Shown here one piece after another: positions 1-8,215 of a DNA stretch of 64,000 nt. Source of the stretch: FEN-1350 sp964386005 (GTDB taxonomy: Bacteria; Planctomycetota; Phycisphaerae; Sedimentisphaerales; Anaerohalosphaeraceae); the NCBI GenBank assembly GCA_964386005.1, contig CAYLSB010000016.1:6665-70664 (forward strand), in the 5' to 3' direction. How positions within the stretch are numbered: the stretch's first letter is position 1; the number at the start of each line of letters is the position of its first letter. Both the position numbers and the translations under genes were made by a program. The notes beneath the pieces were generated by a model. The model did not search any database. It saw only the letters and a list, made by a program, of their open reading frames with translations, and was not told where the DNA came from.

Positions 1-1
1 C

Positions 2-709
2 GAACTGTCGATCAAGTATCTCTCCGGAGTCGTTCCCCAGGAAGACAATCTCGACGATGAACTGGACGTCACCTGTAACTTGATGATTTATGCGACTTTC
101 TATCATCTGCCGCGTTCCGACGCCCGCGGACGAATCTCCGAGCTTCTCGAATTCATGGAGCTATCGGAAAAAAGCCATTCCAGCATTCGGGAACTATCGG
201 GGGGAATGAAACGCCGTCTCGTTATCGCCCGCGCGCTGCTCAACCAACCCCGATTGCTTATTCTCGACGAACCCACTACCGGGCTCGACCCGCAGGTGCG
301 TCACCTCATCTGGGACAAATTGCGGCAACTGAAAAAGCAGGGGACGACAATTCTCCTGACAACCCATTACATGGAGGAGGCGTTCGCCCTTTGCGATGAA
401 TTGATTATCATGGACCGGGGATCGGCTATCCTGGAAGGACCTCCCCGCCGTCTTTTGCGGGACCATATCGAACGGTATGTCCTGGAGGTGGTCGAGGTTG
501 AAACCGCCGACGCGATTTCCCGTTCGGGGATACCCGATGGAGTACGCGTGGACAAAATTCCGAACGGTCTTCGACTTTTTGACAACGACATTGAACGGCT
601 TCGTCAGGTTGCCGAGCAACTGCACAGCGATCACTTTCACTTGCGTCAAACCAATCTGGAAGATCTCTTCCTGAAAACCACCGGACGGAGGTTGCATGAG
701 ACGCAGTAA
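2..709 (+). CDS. ABC transporter ATP-binding protein, NodI/DrrA-like (5' truncated by window edge)
   Basis: This is the cytoplasmic nucleotide-binding subunit of an ABC-2 type exporter. The reading frame is open to the left edge, so the Walker A segment lies outside the window. Visible are the Q-loop region (GVVPQEDNLDDEL), the signature LSGGMKRRL, Walker B LLILDEPTTGLD and the H-loop TTHYMEEA, followed by a C-terminal accessory domain of about 80 residues typical of NodI and drug or polysaccharide exporters. It overlaps the permease gene downstream by 14 bases, so the two are translationally coupled. The substrate cannot be read from the sequence. The family call is firm, the substrate open. 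Confidence 0.93.
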   Translation, partial: ELSIKYLSGVVPQEDNLDDELDVTCNLMIYATFYHLPRSDARGRISELLEFMELSEKSHSSIRELSGGMKRRLVIARALLNQPRLLILDEPTTGLDPQVRHLIWDKLRQLKKQGTTILLTTHYMEEAFALCDELIIMDRGSAILEGPPRRLLRDHIERYVLEVVEVETADAISRSGIPDGVRVDKIPNGLRLFDNDIERLRQVAEQLHSDHFHLRQTNLEDLFLKTTGRRLHETQ

Positions 710-1499
710 CTCGGTTCATTTTCCCTCCTTGCTTTGGCGGCTTTACAGCGTGTGGTTTCGCCATATGCGGGTTTATACACAAAATATATTCAGCAATGGC
801 TTGCCGCCTTTTCTGGAACCGTTGATATTCCTGGCCGGAGTGGGCCTCGGTCTTGGTCGTTATATCGGACGGATGGACGGGATTCCGTATATGGAATTTC
901 TCGGCGTAGGATTGCTTGTCACAGCGTCCATGTGGACGGCTTCTTTCGAATGTACCTATGGAACATTCATCCGTCTGGAATTCGAAAAAGTATATGATGG
1001 GATGCTGGCGGCTCCGATCACCGCCGAAAATCTCATCGTCGGCGAACTGATCTGGGCGGGAACCAAAGGATTATTTTTTACCTTCGCCGTTCTGGTCGTT
1101 TTTCTGATCATTCAGGCGTTCGGATACTCGTTGATCCCAATGCCGCAAGCTCTGCTTGCCCCCCTGCTGGGTTTTTTGTCCGGATTGATGTTCGCCACGA
1201 TGTCCATGCTGATCACTTCCTACGTCAAAGTGATCAATCATTTCAACTTTTACTTTACGGGATTTCTATCGCCCATGTTCTTTTTCTCCGGAGTGGTATT
1301 CCCGATCTCGCAACTACCGCGCGGGATTCAGTACTTCGCGGAACTGGTACCCCTGACTCATCCGACTCGGTTCCTGCGCGGGATCTGTACGGGGCGGTAT
1401 GAATGGATTCTTCTGGCGGATCTGCTTTATATTCTGATTTTTATCGCGATCGTCGGTCATTTCGCCGTCCGACGACTCAAACGCCGCATGATTCGTTGA
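696..1499 (+). CDS. ABC-2 type transporter permease, NodJ-like
   Basis: A 267-residue membrane permease with about six hydrophobic segments and the ABC-2 family layout. The central motif EFEKVYDGMLAAPIT is the conserved coupling region of NodJ-type permeases, and the C-terminal LVPLTHPTRFLRG matches the family end signature. The start ATG has a good Shine-Dalgarno (GGAGG, four bases upstream) inside the end of the ATPase gene, so the pair forms one export complex. It ends ten bases from the stop of the convergent propeller gene, with no room for an intrinsic terminator. The exported molecule (lipid-linked sugar, drug or other) is unknown. Confidence 0.93.
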   Translation: MRRSNSVHFPSLLWRLYSVWFRHMRVYTQNIFSNGLPPFLEPLIFLAGVGLGLGRYIGRMDGIPYMEFLGVGLLVTASMWTASFECTYGTFIRLEFEKVYDGMLAAPITAENLIVGELIWAGTKGLFFTFAVLVVFLIIQAFGYSLIPMPQALLAPLLGFLSGLMFATMSMLITSYVKVINHFNFYFTGFLSPMFFFSGVVFPISQLPRGIQYFAELVPLTHPTRFLRGICTGRYEWILLADLLYILIFIAIVGHFAVRRLKRRMIR

Positions 1500-1508
1500 A
1501 CAGAATAT

Positions 1509-3377
1509 TTACTGGTTCTTAATACACCAGAGAAAGCTCTTGCCTCGGAGAACGATTGTACCGTCCATAAAAGCGGGGGTGGCGTCGAACTTATCCGGCA
1601 AGGTATTGGATCCAATCTGGGAAAACGTATCCGCCGCTGAAACGATATGCATGACTCCCTTGGCCGATTGGATATAGAGCTTATCGCTGACCAACGATAG
1701 AGAAGCATGGAAATTGTCCTTCCGGAATTCATGTTCCCATCGGAAGCGGGGATTTCTCTTGTGGGCGTCATCGATCGGCGGCGGGGCCGGATCGCCCAGT
1801 TTGTAGCATGTCAACACGCCTTCGGTGGTGATCATCCAGAGGAATTTTCCATTGGTAACGGGGCTGGCAATGTCGGGGATCGCATCATCACCAATACTAC
1901 GGACATGGGTCTTGGTAACATCGCCGGAACCATCGGCCGCGATGGCAACGACCTGATTGTAGGGTTCGATGGCAATCACGTTTCCATCGGCGACGATCGG
2001 AGATGGAGCGACATCGCCGGTAACGGCTTCGGCTCGCCAGATTTCTTTGCCATCCACGGGATTATAGGCGATTGTCCAGGGATCGGCGATGGTAATGATC
2101 TGCCGCGAACCGGCGATCTGCACGACAACCGGCGAAGTCCAGGAGTCGCGGACAGGTCGCTTGACTTCCCAGACAATATGACCGGTTGCACCATCGAAAG
2201 CGATCAGTTTCGACAGATTATCTTCGGCGGCTCCCTGGTCGAACTGCACAATTACGCGGGTTTGATCGATGCCCAGAGAGGACGCATAGCCGTATGTGCT
2301 TTGGGGACGTCCGAGATTTTTATTCCAGACCAGTTTGCCGGAGGTATCCACGGCGGCAATGTCACCGGTAGGATAGAGCACATACGCCCGAAGGCCATCG
2401 GTAACCATTGTACACGAGGCGTAACCGGTTTCTTCGCCCATTTCCAGAGGTTCAGGAGATTTGTCGAGCGAAGGGATATCGGCCTTCCACAGGAGTTTGC
2501 CGTCGGTCACCGCAAAGCAATAAACCTGGCGGTTTTTCGGGTCGGCGCCCGTGAAATATATTTTGTCTCCCCAGATAATCGGTGAATTATTTCCGGGAAG
2601 CAAACCATCCAACGATGTTTTCCATGCGATATTTTTCCCGGATTCATCCCACTGTGCGGGAATATTGTCAAAGAAACAGACGCCGGAGCCGTCGTGCCCG
2701 CGAAAACTCGGCCAGTTCATTTTGAACTCGTCAATCGAAGGAATCGTTTCGAGCGGAGGAGCGGGAACCGGCTTGGTGGAAACATCGTTCGGATTGATCT
2801 GCATGGGACTCCCGATCGAATCGGTGACGCTCTGAGTTGCGGATTTGCCCGCCGTGGGTGAATCCGATACAGATGGATACTTCGGTGCCGGGATCCAGTA
2901 CAATGCAAGGACGATTAAAAAAAGGATTGCCAGGCCAACCCCGATGGCAAAACGGTTTTGCCTGGCACTCTGGAGTTGATGGGCCACGGCTTCCGGATCG
3001 GGATGCGGGTGGGGAATTGTACGGCGGGATACGGCCGTGATCTTGAGGGCCACAAGGTTGACGGCCACAAAAGCCAACAGCAACATCGCCCCACGACGGG
3101 CAAAGACCTCGCGAGTGATCCGCATGGATCGGAGGCGTTCGTCAAGGATTCGAATATCGGAGGCAAGCCGATCATTGGTGGAATCTTTGGCCCATGCCCG
3201 ACGCATTTCAACAAGACGATTCTCTCTTGTCGGAAAGACAAATTTGATTTCGATCCAATTGCCAAGAAGAAGCCCAATGACAATCAGAGCGAAAATCCCG
3301 GAGATATAGACGGTCCATATCGAGGCCGGACAGGAACACGGCGGATTTGGTTTTGAGACGGATGGGGAAACAGCCAT
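1509..3377 (-). CDS. Membrane-anchored PQQ-type beta-propeller protein
   Basis: A 622-residue protein. The first 170 residues hold about three transmembrane helices (near residues 23-45, 95-115 and 143-162) and a charged stretch between the first two. After a Ser/Pro/Thr-rich linker, residues 210-622 form a PQQ_2/BamB-like propeller with recurrent blade motifs such as DGKLLWK, SGKLVWNK, TGHIVWE and DGKEIWR. Such propellers act outside the cytoplasm as scaffolds or, in dehydrogenases, as cofactor domains; no quinoprotein dehydrogenase catalytic signature was recognised. It is the last gene of the six-gene operon, six bases after the NapH-like gene, with a strong Shine-Dalgarno (CAGGAGGT). A role as partner of the ferredoxin complex is inferred from context only. 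Confidence 0.85.
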   Translation of the reverse strand: MAVSPSVSKPNPPCSCPASIWTVYISGIFALIVIGLLLGNWIEIKFVFPTRENRLVEMRRAWAKDSTNDRLASDIRILDERLRSMRITREVFARRGAMLLLAFVAVNLVALKITAVSRRTIPHPHPDPEAVAHQLQSARQNRFAIGVGLAILFLIVLALYWIPAPKYPSVSDSPTAGKSATQSVTDSIGSPMQINPNDVSTKPVPAPPLETIPSIDEFKMNWPSFRGHDGSGVCFFDNIPAQWDESGKNIAWKTSLDGLLPGNNSPIIWGDKIYFTGADPKNRQVYCFAVTDGKLLWKADIPSLDKSPEPLEMGEETGYASCTMVTDGLRAYVLYPTGDIAAVDTSGKLVWNKNLGRPQSTYGYASSLGIDQTRVIVQFDQGAAEDNLSKLIAFDGATGHIVWEVKRPVRDSWTSPVVVQIAGSRQIITIADPWTIAYNPVDGKEIWRAEAVTGDVAPSPIVADGNVIAIEPYNQVVAIAADGSGDVTKTHVRSIGDDAIPDIASPVTNGKFLWMITTEGVLTCYKLGDPAPPPIDDAHKRNPRFRWEHEFRKDNFHASLSLVSDKLYIQSAKGVMHIVSAADTFSQIGSNTLPDKFDATPAFMDGTIVLRGKSFLWCIKNQ

Positions 3378-3383
3378 AATAAT

Positions 3384-4679
3384 TTAGACCTCCTGTTTTC
3401 GGGCAGGTTGAATTTTGGAATCGGCGCGGACGGGACAAAATTCGAAGCAGCGCCCACAGGCAAGACAACCGGCACGATGGGCCTGGTATTCATCGCGACG
3501 CCAACGAATGGACATCGCGATCAGCTTGGCACCGATGATCAGTCCCATAACTCCCCCAAGAATTCCACCACCCAGACGGAATTGACGTCGGACGGCGTCG
3601 GCACGGGCATACAGAATCTCGGTTGCCCGGCCGGTTTTCCGAAAGGCATCGGACTCGTTGGTCGTGGTCTTGACAGCGCCGGATTCTTCCAGCCACATCC
3701 TTTCGGCGAGGCGGACATCGGCATGAGCGCGGGAGAGGGTTTTATCCACAGAGGAGCCGATCCAGGCACACAATGCCATCAGCACTGGCAACAGTATGAT
3801 TAGCAGGGCAAGACGAATCTTGTCCGTCTTGTACTGGTCTTTCGGCCAGGCGGCTGTGGGTTTGTCGATGGCCCCGAAGGGGCAGACCTCTTCGCAAAGA
3901 CGACACTTCACACATTCCGCAGGAGTGATCGTGACAAATCGTCTCGACAGTCGGCCGAGTTGGCGAAGGATTAAACCGTACGGACAAACGAAACGACAAT
4001 ACGGTCGGGCCACAAACAGGCCGACCAGAAGAAAGCAGACTCCCAAGACCAGCGTACCGAAGTGGTCACCGAGACGGAAGAAACCGATGAAAGGATCGTA
4101 GCGACAGATCAACAATCCCGCACCGGTCGCCGCGAAAAGAACCGCAAGTCCGAGATACAACCACGCAAACAAACGGAGGAAATTCTCAATGGGTCGTGCA
4201 AGTTGAATGGGTCGGAAGATCACGAGGTCCTGAAGAGCGCCCAAGGGACAGACGGCCGCACAGAAAACGCGGCCGAACCCTAATGTCACCAACAACGGCA
4301 GAGAGAAAAACAATACGACAAACACGGGCACTGCGTACGTCGGATCGAATACAGCAAGAACCATATTCCCGATCGAACCGATGGGACAGATACATCCCTT
4401 GCGCCAGAAACCGAAATATGCCAGCGACAGAACCATCAACAGGAAGATCCCTTTCCGGCAGCGTTTACGATAGACCAATACGGCCGCTACCAGAAGGAAT
4501 GCAAACAATACCATCACGTCACTATATTGGAACAGATCGGATTTCGTCGACGGGGCCGTCGTCGGGGGAAACGTATAGTCGGTTTCGAAATCCGGCGGAG
4601 GAAACCGTTCGACAGATCCCCAAGCCGAAACAACCATCAACAAAACCAATAGCGGTAGATATCGGTGCAGATAGATCAT
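3384..4679 (-). CDS. NapH/NosR-like membrane polyferredoxin (4Fe-4S)
   Basis: A 431-residue polytopic membrane protein. It carries the membrane-ferredoxin motifs CICPIG, FCAAVCPLGAL and CRFVCPYG, then a classical 4Fe-4S site CVKCRLCEEVCP near residue 255. After another helix and a roughly 60-residue charged segment there is a final helix and a second 4Fe-4S site, CLACGRCFEFCPV. NapH and the NosR C-terminus use this architecture to pass electrons from quinol to periplasmic ferredoxins. The ATG at 4679 overlaps the stop of the NapG-like gene (ATGA), a much better start than an upstream in-frame ATG. A NapGH-like quinol dehydrogenase unit is strongly suggested; the final acceptor is not present in the window. 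Confidence 0.88.
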   Translation of the reverse strand: MIYLHRYLPLLVLLMVVSAWGSVERFPPPDFETDYTFPPTTAPSTKSDLFQYSDVMVLFAFLLVAAVLVYRKRCRKGIFLLMVLSLAYFGFWRKGCICPIGSIGNMVLAVFDPTYAVPVFVVLFFSLPLLVTLGFGRVFCAAVCPLGALQDLVIFRPIQLARPIENFLRLFAWLYLGLAVLFAATGAGLLICRYDPFIGFFRLGDHFGTLVLGVCFLLVGLFVARPYCRFVCPYGLILRQLGRLSRRFVTITPAECVKCRLCEEVCPFGAIDKPTAAWPKDQYKTDKIRLALLIILLPVLMALCAWIGSSVDKTLSRAHADVRLAERMWLEESGAVKTTTNESDAFRKTGRATEILYARADAVRRQFRLGGGILGGVMGLIIGAKLIAMSIRWRRDEYQAHRAGCLACGRCFEFCPVRADSKIQPARKQEV

Positions 4680-5242
4680 GCCCGTTTGGCTCCCTTCAAC
4701 AGATAGGGGTCGTCCGCAGGAACACGGATAAACGCCTGCGAGGGACAGGCCGCGGCGATGGAACACTCATTGCAATTGATACAACGATCGTGGCGAACCT
4801 GAAGGAACAACGAGCCGTTACCGAAGGCCTCGCAGCCCTTGACGCATTTTCCGCAGCCAATGCACAATTCCTCTTTGATATTGTATTCAAAATATGGATC
4901 TTCAACAAAAACCCGTTCGATGGCATTGGTTGGGCACAGTTCATTTTCGGCGCCGGTATCCAGCGCTTTGGGGTCGGGATCAAAGTAACCGGTACACAGG
5001 TCGCAGTAGCCGCACATGGCATAGGCCTGGACGCACTTGACGGCGGATAATTCAAGAACGCAGTACGTAGCGCAGTTTCCACATGCGACACATTTTTCCG
5101 GATCGATCTGCCAGACCCTCTTGGTCTTTTTCCCTTTGCCAAGAAGAAATCCGGTCGCTGCGCTGATGGAGGCCAGAGCGGTAGCCCAAAGACCTTCGCC
5201 AAAGAAACCGCGACGCGATAGTTGATTGCCTGATGGTTTCAT
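4676..5242 (-). CDS. NapG-like Tat-exported ferredoxin with four 4Fe-4S sites
   Basis: A 188-residue protein beginning with a twin-arginine signal (SRRGFFGEG) and a hydrophobic stretch. Four cysteine clusters follow: CVACGNCATYC; a split site with CGYCDLC and a downstream CP; CIGCGKCVKGC; and CINCNECSIAAACP. This is the NapG/MauM arrangement of a periplasmic four-cluster ferredoxin. The start at 5242 was chosen because it places the Tat motif at the N-terminus and sits four bases after the preceding stop; a longer in-frame extension has no family support. It overlaps the NapH-like gene by four bases. By analogy it accepts electrons from the membrane polyferredoxin, but the terminal enzyme of known nap or nos systems is missing here. 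Confidence 0.88.
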   Translation of the reverse strand: MKPSGNQLSRRGFFGEGLWATALASISAATGFLLGKGKKTKRVWQIDPEKCVACGNCATYCVLELSAVKCVQAYAMCGYCDLCTGYFDPDPKALDTGAENELCPTNAIERVFVEDPYFEYNIKEELCIGCGKCVKGCEAFGNGSLFLQVRHDRCINCNECSIAAACPSQAFIRVPADDPYLLKGAKRA

Positions 5243-5246
5243 GCGG

Positions 5247-5471
5247 TCAATCCTTCCCGGCCTGTCGATAGGATCGGGCCCGAGGCAGGCCGCAATCGAC
5301 GAGTTGGATGCAACGTTTGCATACGCCGCGATTGATACATCGGCCGTCTTTGAGAAGACGTCGGCTTTTGAGGACCACTGCAGAAGAGGTTCCGGCAATT
5401 CCCACGGCGGCCGTATATCGTAAAACGCCGTGGAGAAGTTTTCTGCGATTGGTTTGCGATGGAGCGCTCAT
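5247..5471 (-). CDS. 74-residue Tat-signal protein with four cysteines
   Basis: A small protein whose N-terminus has a twin-arginine motif (NRRKLLHG) and a hydrophobic segment at about residues 17-33. The mature part of about 40 residues contains cysteines spaced Cx5Cx2Cx5C (CINRGVC, then CKRC and CIQLVDC), followed by GLPRARSY. The gene overlaps the upstream NHL propeller gene by four bases (ATGA) and ends four bases before the NapG-like start, so it is embedded in the operon and very likely expressed. I do not recognise the family. The cysteines could bind an Fe-S cluster or another metal, making it a candidate small electron carrier or assembly factor; this is inference. Confidence 0.72.
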   Translation of the reverse strand: MSAPSQTNRRKLLHGVLRYTAAVGIAGTSSAVVLKSRRLLKDGRCINRGVCKRCIQLVDCGLPRARSYRQAGKD

Positions 5472-6511
5472 GGTTTTTTCTCGCTTTTTCGAAAAACACG
5501 AATCTGATTTTTCAGAGGATCGAGGATATAGACCCGGCCGCGGGAATCGACGGCGACATCAAAGACCTCATCGAGGGTTGTTCCGGCTGCGGGCGAATCC
5601 AGCAGGTGCTCAGGCCCGGCAACAACGCCGACGAACTGGCCCTGGGCATCATACACTTTGACGCGAACGATCCCTTTTTCGACGGTTATGAAACTCCCAT
5701 CGGGGAGGATTGCGAAGTTGACGGGATTACAGCATCCACTGAAACCCTCGACGGTCAGCCCGGCCTTGCCCCAGTCGAACTCGCGATCGCCTCGGAACGT
5801 GTATGCCTCGATGAAATGACGGCCGGGATTCACCACGCGGAGCAGGCCGTCCGGTCCTATGGCAAGGTCGAAATGCGGGCTGGGAATGACAAACCCCGCG
5901 ATCTGGCGGGCATCATTCTTGCGGCCGATCTCGTTTTTCAGCGTTCCGGAACGATCATAGCGAAGGACAATCCGATTCCCCGCGTCGGCAACGAAAACAT
6001 CGTCTCTGGCCACGACAATGGAAGTCAGTTTGGCTTTGGGACCAAGAGAGGCCCATGCAGAAAGGCGCTTACCTTCACGCGAGTATTGTTCGACACGGTC
6101 AAGGAACCCAATCCAGATCGATCCGTCTCGGTCCACATCCAGACACCATGGAGGGGCATCAAGTGCAAGATCCTGTTTTTTCCTTCCGGAAAGATCGAAG
6201 ATACGAATCTGCGCATCTCCCGCCAGGTACAATTCCTCGCCATGAATCGTGACGGCATTCGCTGAAAGTAATTCTGTATCAAAAGCCAGAACCTGTTCGT
6301 ATACGATCAGGGAAGGATCGATTTTTAAATAAGCGGTAAGATCGTAATCGTAGGCATCCGACAAACCACTACCGGATCGGCCGGATGTGTCGCGAAACAG
6401 TATGCTGGCTACGGCCGCCACAAGGGACAAAATGACCATAAGAGCAGCAATGAATCCCGATGACACTTTAGCGGATCGAAGATGGAAATATTGTATTGAA
6501 TATCTATCCAT
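5468..6511 (-). CDS. Anchored NHL-repeat six-bladed beta-propeller protein
   Basis: A 347-residue protein with an N-terminal membrane anchor (residues 18-38) and an extracytoplasmic NHL/SMP-30-like propeller. Repeat motifs include FVADAGNRIVLRYDRSG, DLAIGPDGLLRVVNPG and VAVDSRGRVYILDPLKNQIRVF. A GCCNPVNFAILPDG element, with adjacent cysteines, lies in the fourth blade. The start has a modest Shine-Dalgarno (AAAGG). It follows the first propeller gene by 16 bases and overlaps the small cysteine protein by four. NHL propellers usually bind ligands or proteins; an enzymatic role is not visible. Placement between a PQQ propeller and the ferredoxin genes suggests a shared complex. Confidence 0.82.
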   Translation of the reverse strand: MDRYSIQYFHLRSAKVSSGFIAALMVILSLVAAVASILFRDTSGRSGSGLSDAYDYDLTAYLKIDPSLIVYEQVLAFDTELLSANAVTIHGEELYLAGDAQIRIFDLSGRKKQDLALDAPPWCLDVDRDGSIWIGFLDRVEQYSREGKRLSAWASLGPKAKLTSIVVARDDVFVADAGNRIVLRYDRSGTLKNEIGRKNDARQIAGFVIPSPHFDLAIGPDGLLRVVNPGRHFIEAYTFRGDREFDWGKAGLTVEGFSGCCNPVNFAILPDGSFITVEKGIVRVKVYDAQGQFVGVVAGPEHLLDSPAAGTTLDEVFDVAVDSRGRVYILDPLKNQIRVFRKSEKKP

Positions 6512-6527
6512 ATATACCTTTTCTTAT

Positions 6528-7940
6528 CTATTTCGATTGCGCGGAGATATCCAGGCAAACCATTCTCGTCAGGTCGCGGACGATCAGCCGGCCGGAAGCG
6601 AAGGCCATGGGACCCCATGCATCGTGTCCGTCCAAAACCTGGGCTTCGGCGAGCTGTTTGTACCCTTCGGTCGAGGCCTCGGCCATCCGTAGCAGGCCAC
6701 GATCATCGAGAGCATAAATCAGGCCATCGGCGATCCCGAAAGGCCCCAGGCCGAATTTGACGGAACTTCCGCTGGCCCATACGATGGTTCCGTCGGGATT
6801 CATGCAGACAAGCTGCTCGTCAGCACGAATGCCGAAGATGTGGCCTTGATACCAGATCGGTGTCTGCTGTTCGGCGCCGAAAATATCGGATTCCATTTCA
6901 AAAAGTTTCCGAACGGAAAACCCTTTTTCGTCCTTTTGAACTTGAATCATACGGCTACCCCGGTTGTACCCGGCCGTGAAAAAGATTCGTCCGTCGCCCA
7001 AGGGTAACGGCGAGGGTACATTGGTCCGGATTGTCCACTCGGGATCTTCCCATAACACCGCACCATCCGCCGCGGAAACACCGACAGCGCCGCCGCTAGA
7101 GCAATAGACGACCATACGAATTCCATCGATCACTGCGGGAATCGGCGAGGAATGCGTCATCTTCCACTTTTTCGGATTGGACGTTTCCCATAGGGGCTTA
7201 CCGGTTTCCAGATCCACAGCCAGGAGAAGGGCCTTTCCGCCGGGAGCCAGAATGACGGCATTGTTCTCGATGAGCGGACACTGACCGGCATACCAGAGGG
7301 GTACTTCTGTCCCCCAATCCCTGACAAGATCAAGAAACCATTTCCGTTCCCCCGTTTTCGCATCAAGGCATGTTACATGACACAACGGTCCCATGCAAAC
7401 GACATATTGATCGGTAACCGAGGGTATCGTGCGGCTCATTCCGTGGTTACGTTTTATCTTGACGGAATAGACGTACCGCCAGAACTCGGCTCCATCATCG
7501 AGGGACAAACAACGTATCGCATCGGCCTGTTTATCACGATCGTAATCAATCAGGTAAACCATTCCGGCATGGATTGCGGCAGCGGCGTACCCCTCGCCAA
7601 CGTCGATTGACCAAAGAACCTTCGGCCCTTCCGCAGGCCACGAACGTGCCAGAGGAACCGGATCTTTGTTGATGGCATCCAGATCCGGACCACGGAATCG
7701 CGGCCAGGAACCCGGAAGCGAGGAGGGTTTTATGGGAACTGGATGGGCGATGATTTCGAGATTGCCCGTCAACGCGGGTGAATCGGATTGCGGGCCGAGA
7801 TTTTTCGGACGGCCGTCGTTGCCGGGCAAACGCGGCGTCACATGCCAGCCGCTGTCGCAGCCGAGCCACAGATACAGAAACGCCGAGCCGGCCACGATCA
7901 ACAGGCCCGGTATCATTCTGGCCAGCCATAATCCCTTCAT
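6528..7940 (-). CDS. PQQ/BamB-like beta-propeller lipoprotein, first gene of the ferredoxin operon
   Basis: A 470-residue protein. The N-terminus has a hydrophobic signal ending in a lipobox-like LWLGC (cysteine near 28), so it is probably lipid-anchored outside the cytoplasm. The rest is a PQQ-like propeller (SWPRFRGPDLDAI near residue 82, then blades with DGAEFWRYV, TGERKWFLD, TGKPLWE and DGAVLWEDP). The W-P-x-F-R-G-P opening is common in planctomycete PQQ propellers and also occurs in the second propeller of this operon (MNWPSFRGHDGSG), so the two are paralogues. No strong Shine-Dalgarno precedes the start. Substrate and cofactor cannot be assigned. Confidence 0.85.
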   Translation of the reverse strand: MKGLWLARMIPGLLIVAGSAFLYLWLGCDSGWHVTPRLPGNDGRPKNLGPQSDSPALTGNLEIIAHPVPIKPSSLPGSWPRFRGPDLDAINKDPVPLARSWPAEGPKVLWSIDVGEGYAAAAIHAGMVYLIDYDRDKQADAIRCLSLDDGAEFWRYVYSVKIKRNHGMSRTIPSVTDQYVVCMGPLCHVTCLDAKTGERKWFLDLVRDWGTEVPLWYAGQCPLIENNAVILAPGGKALLLAVDLETGKPLWETSNPKKWKMTHSSPIPAVIDGIRMVVYCSSGGAVGVSAADGAVLWEDPEWTIRTNVPSPLPLGDGRIFFTAGYNRGSRMIQVQKDEKGFSVRKLFEMESDIFGAEQQTPIWYQGHIFGIRADEQLVCMNPDGTIVWASGSSVKFGLGPFGIADGLIYALDDRGLLRMAEASTEGYKQLAEAQVLDGHDAWGPMAFASGRLIVRDLTRMVCLDISAQSK

Positions 7941-8143
7941 TGTCTTCGATTTTTCCAGCGATTCATGGTTAGAATATCCCCTTTACCCGAACGAGCTATG
8001 AATACTACAGGATATTGTACCAGATGTTCGGGGAAATTCCTATGAACTCTTTCGACGCAATTTAGGGGATTCACAGGATTTGGATCGGGCCACAGAGAAA
8101 CTCAGGAAACAAAGGGGAATCGGAAAACCGATTGACAAGGTTG

Positions 8144-8174
8144 AAAAAATGGGCGGAGGACAATTCCCCCGCCC
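8144..8174 (-). terminator. Rho-independent terminator after the GLUG-repeat gene
   Basis: Read on the minus strand, a GC-rich stem (GGGCGG.GGA pairing with TCCTCCGCCC, loop ATTG) is followed by ATTTTTT. It lies about 40 bases past the stop of the GLUG gene and fits its transcript end. Confidence 0.75.
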
Positions 8175-8215
8175 GAAAGAAACACATATTCAACGAAGAC
8201 CCGGATTCAGATTGA

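Noticed and set aside
1707..2585. Plus-strand open frame opposite the PQQ propeller
   Set aside because: Gly/Asp-rich shadow of the propeller repeats; no domain, no ribosome site.
4196..6265. Two long plus-strand frames opposite the ferredoxin and NHL genes
   Set aside because: Shadows of genes with clear cysteine and propeller motifs.
1..7940. A clade II nitrous-oxide reductase (nos) cluster
   Set aside because: NapG/NapH-like genes and an ABC pair recall nosGH and nosFY, but there is no nosZ, nosD or nosL, the ABC genes are on the opposite strand and look NodIJ-like.
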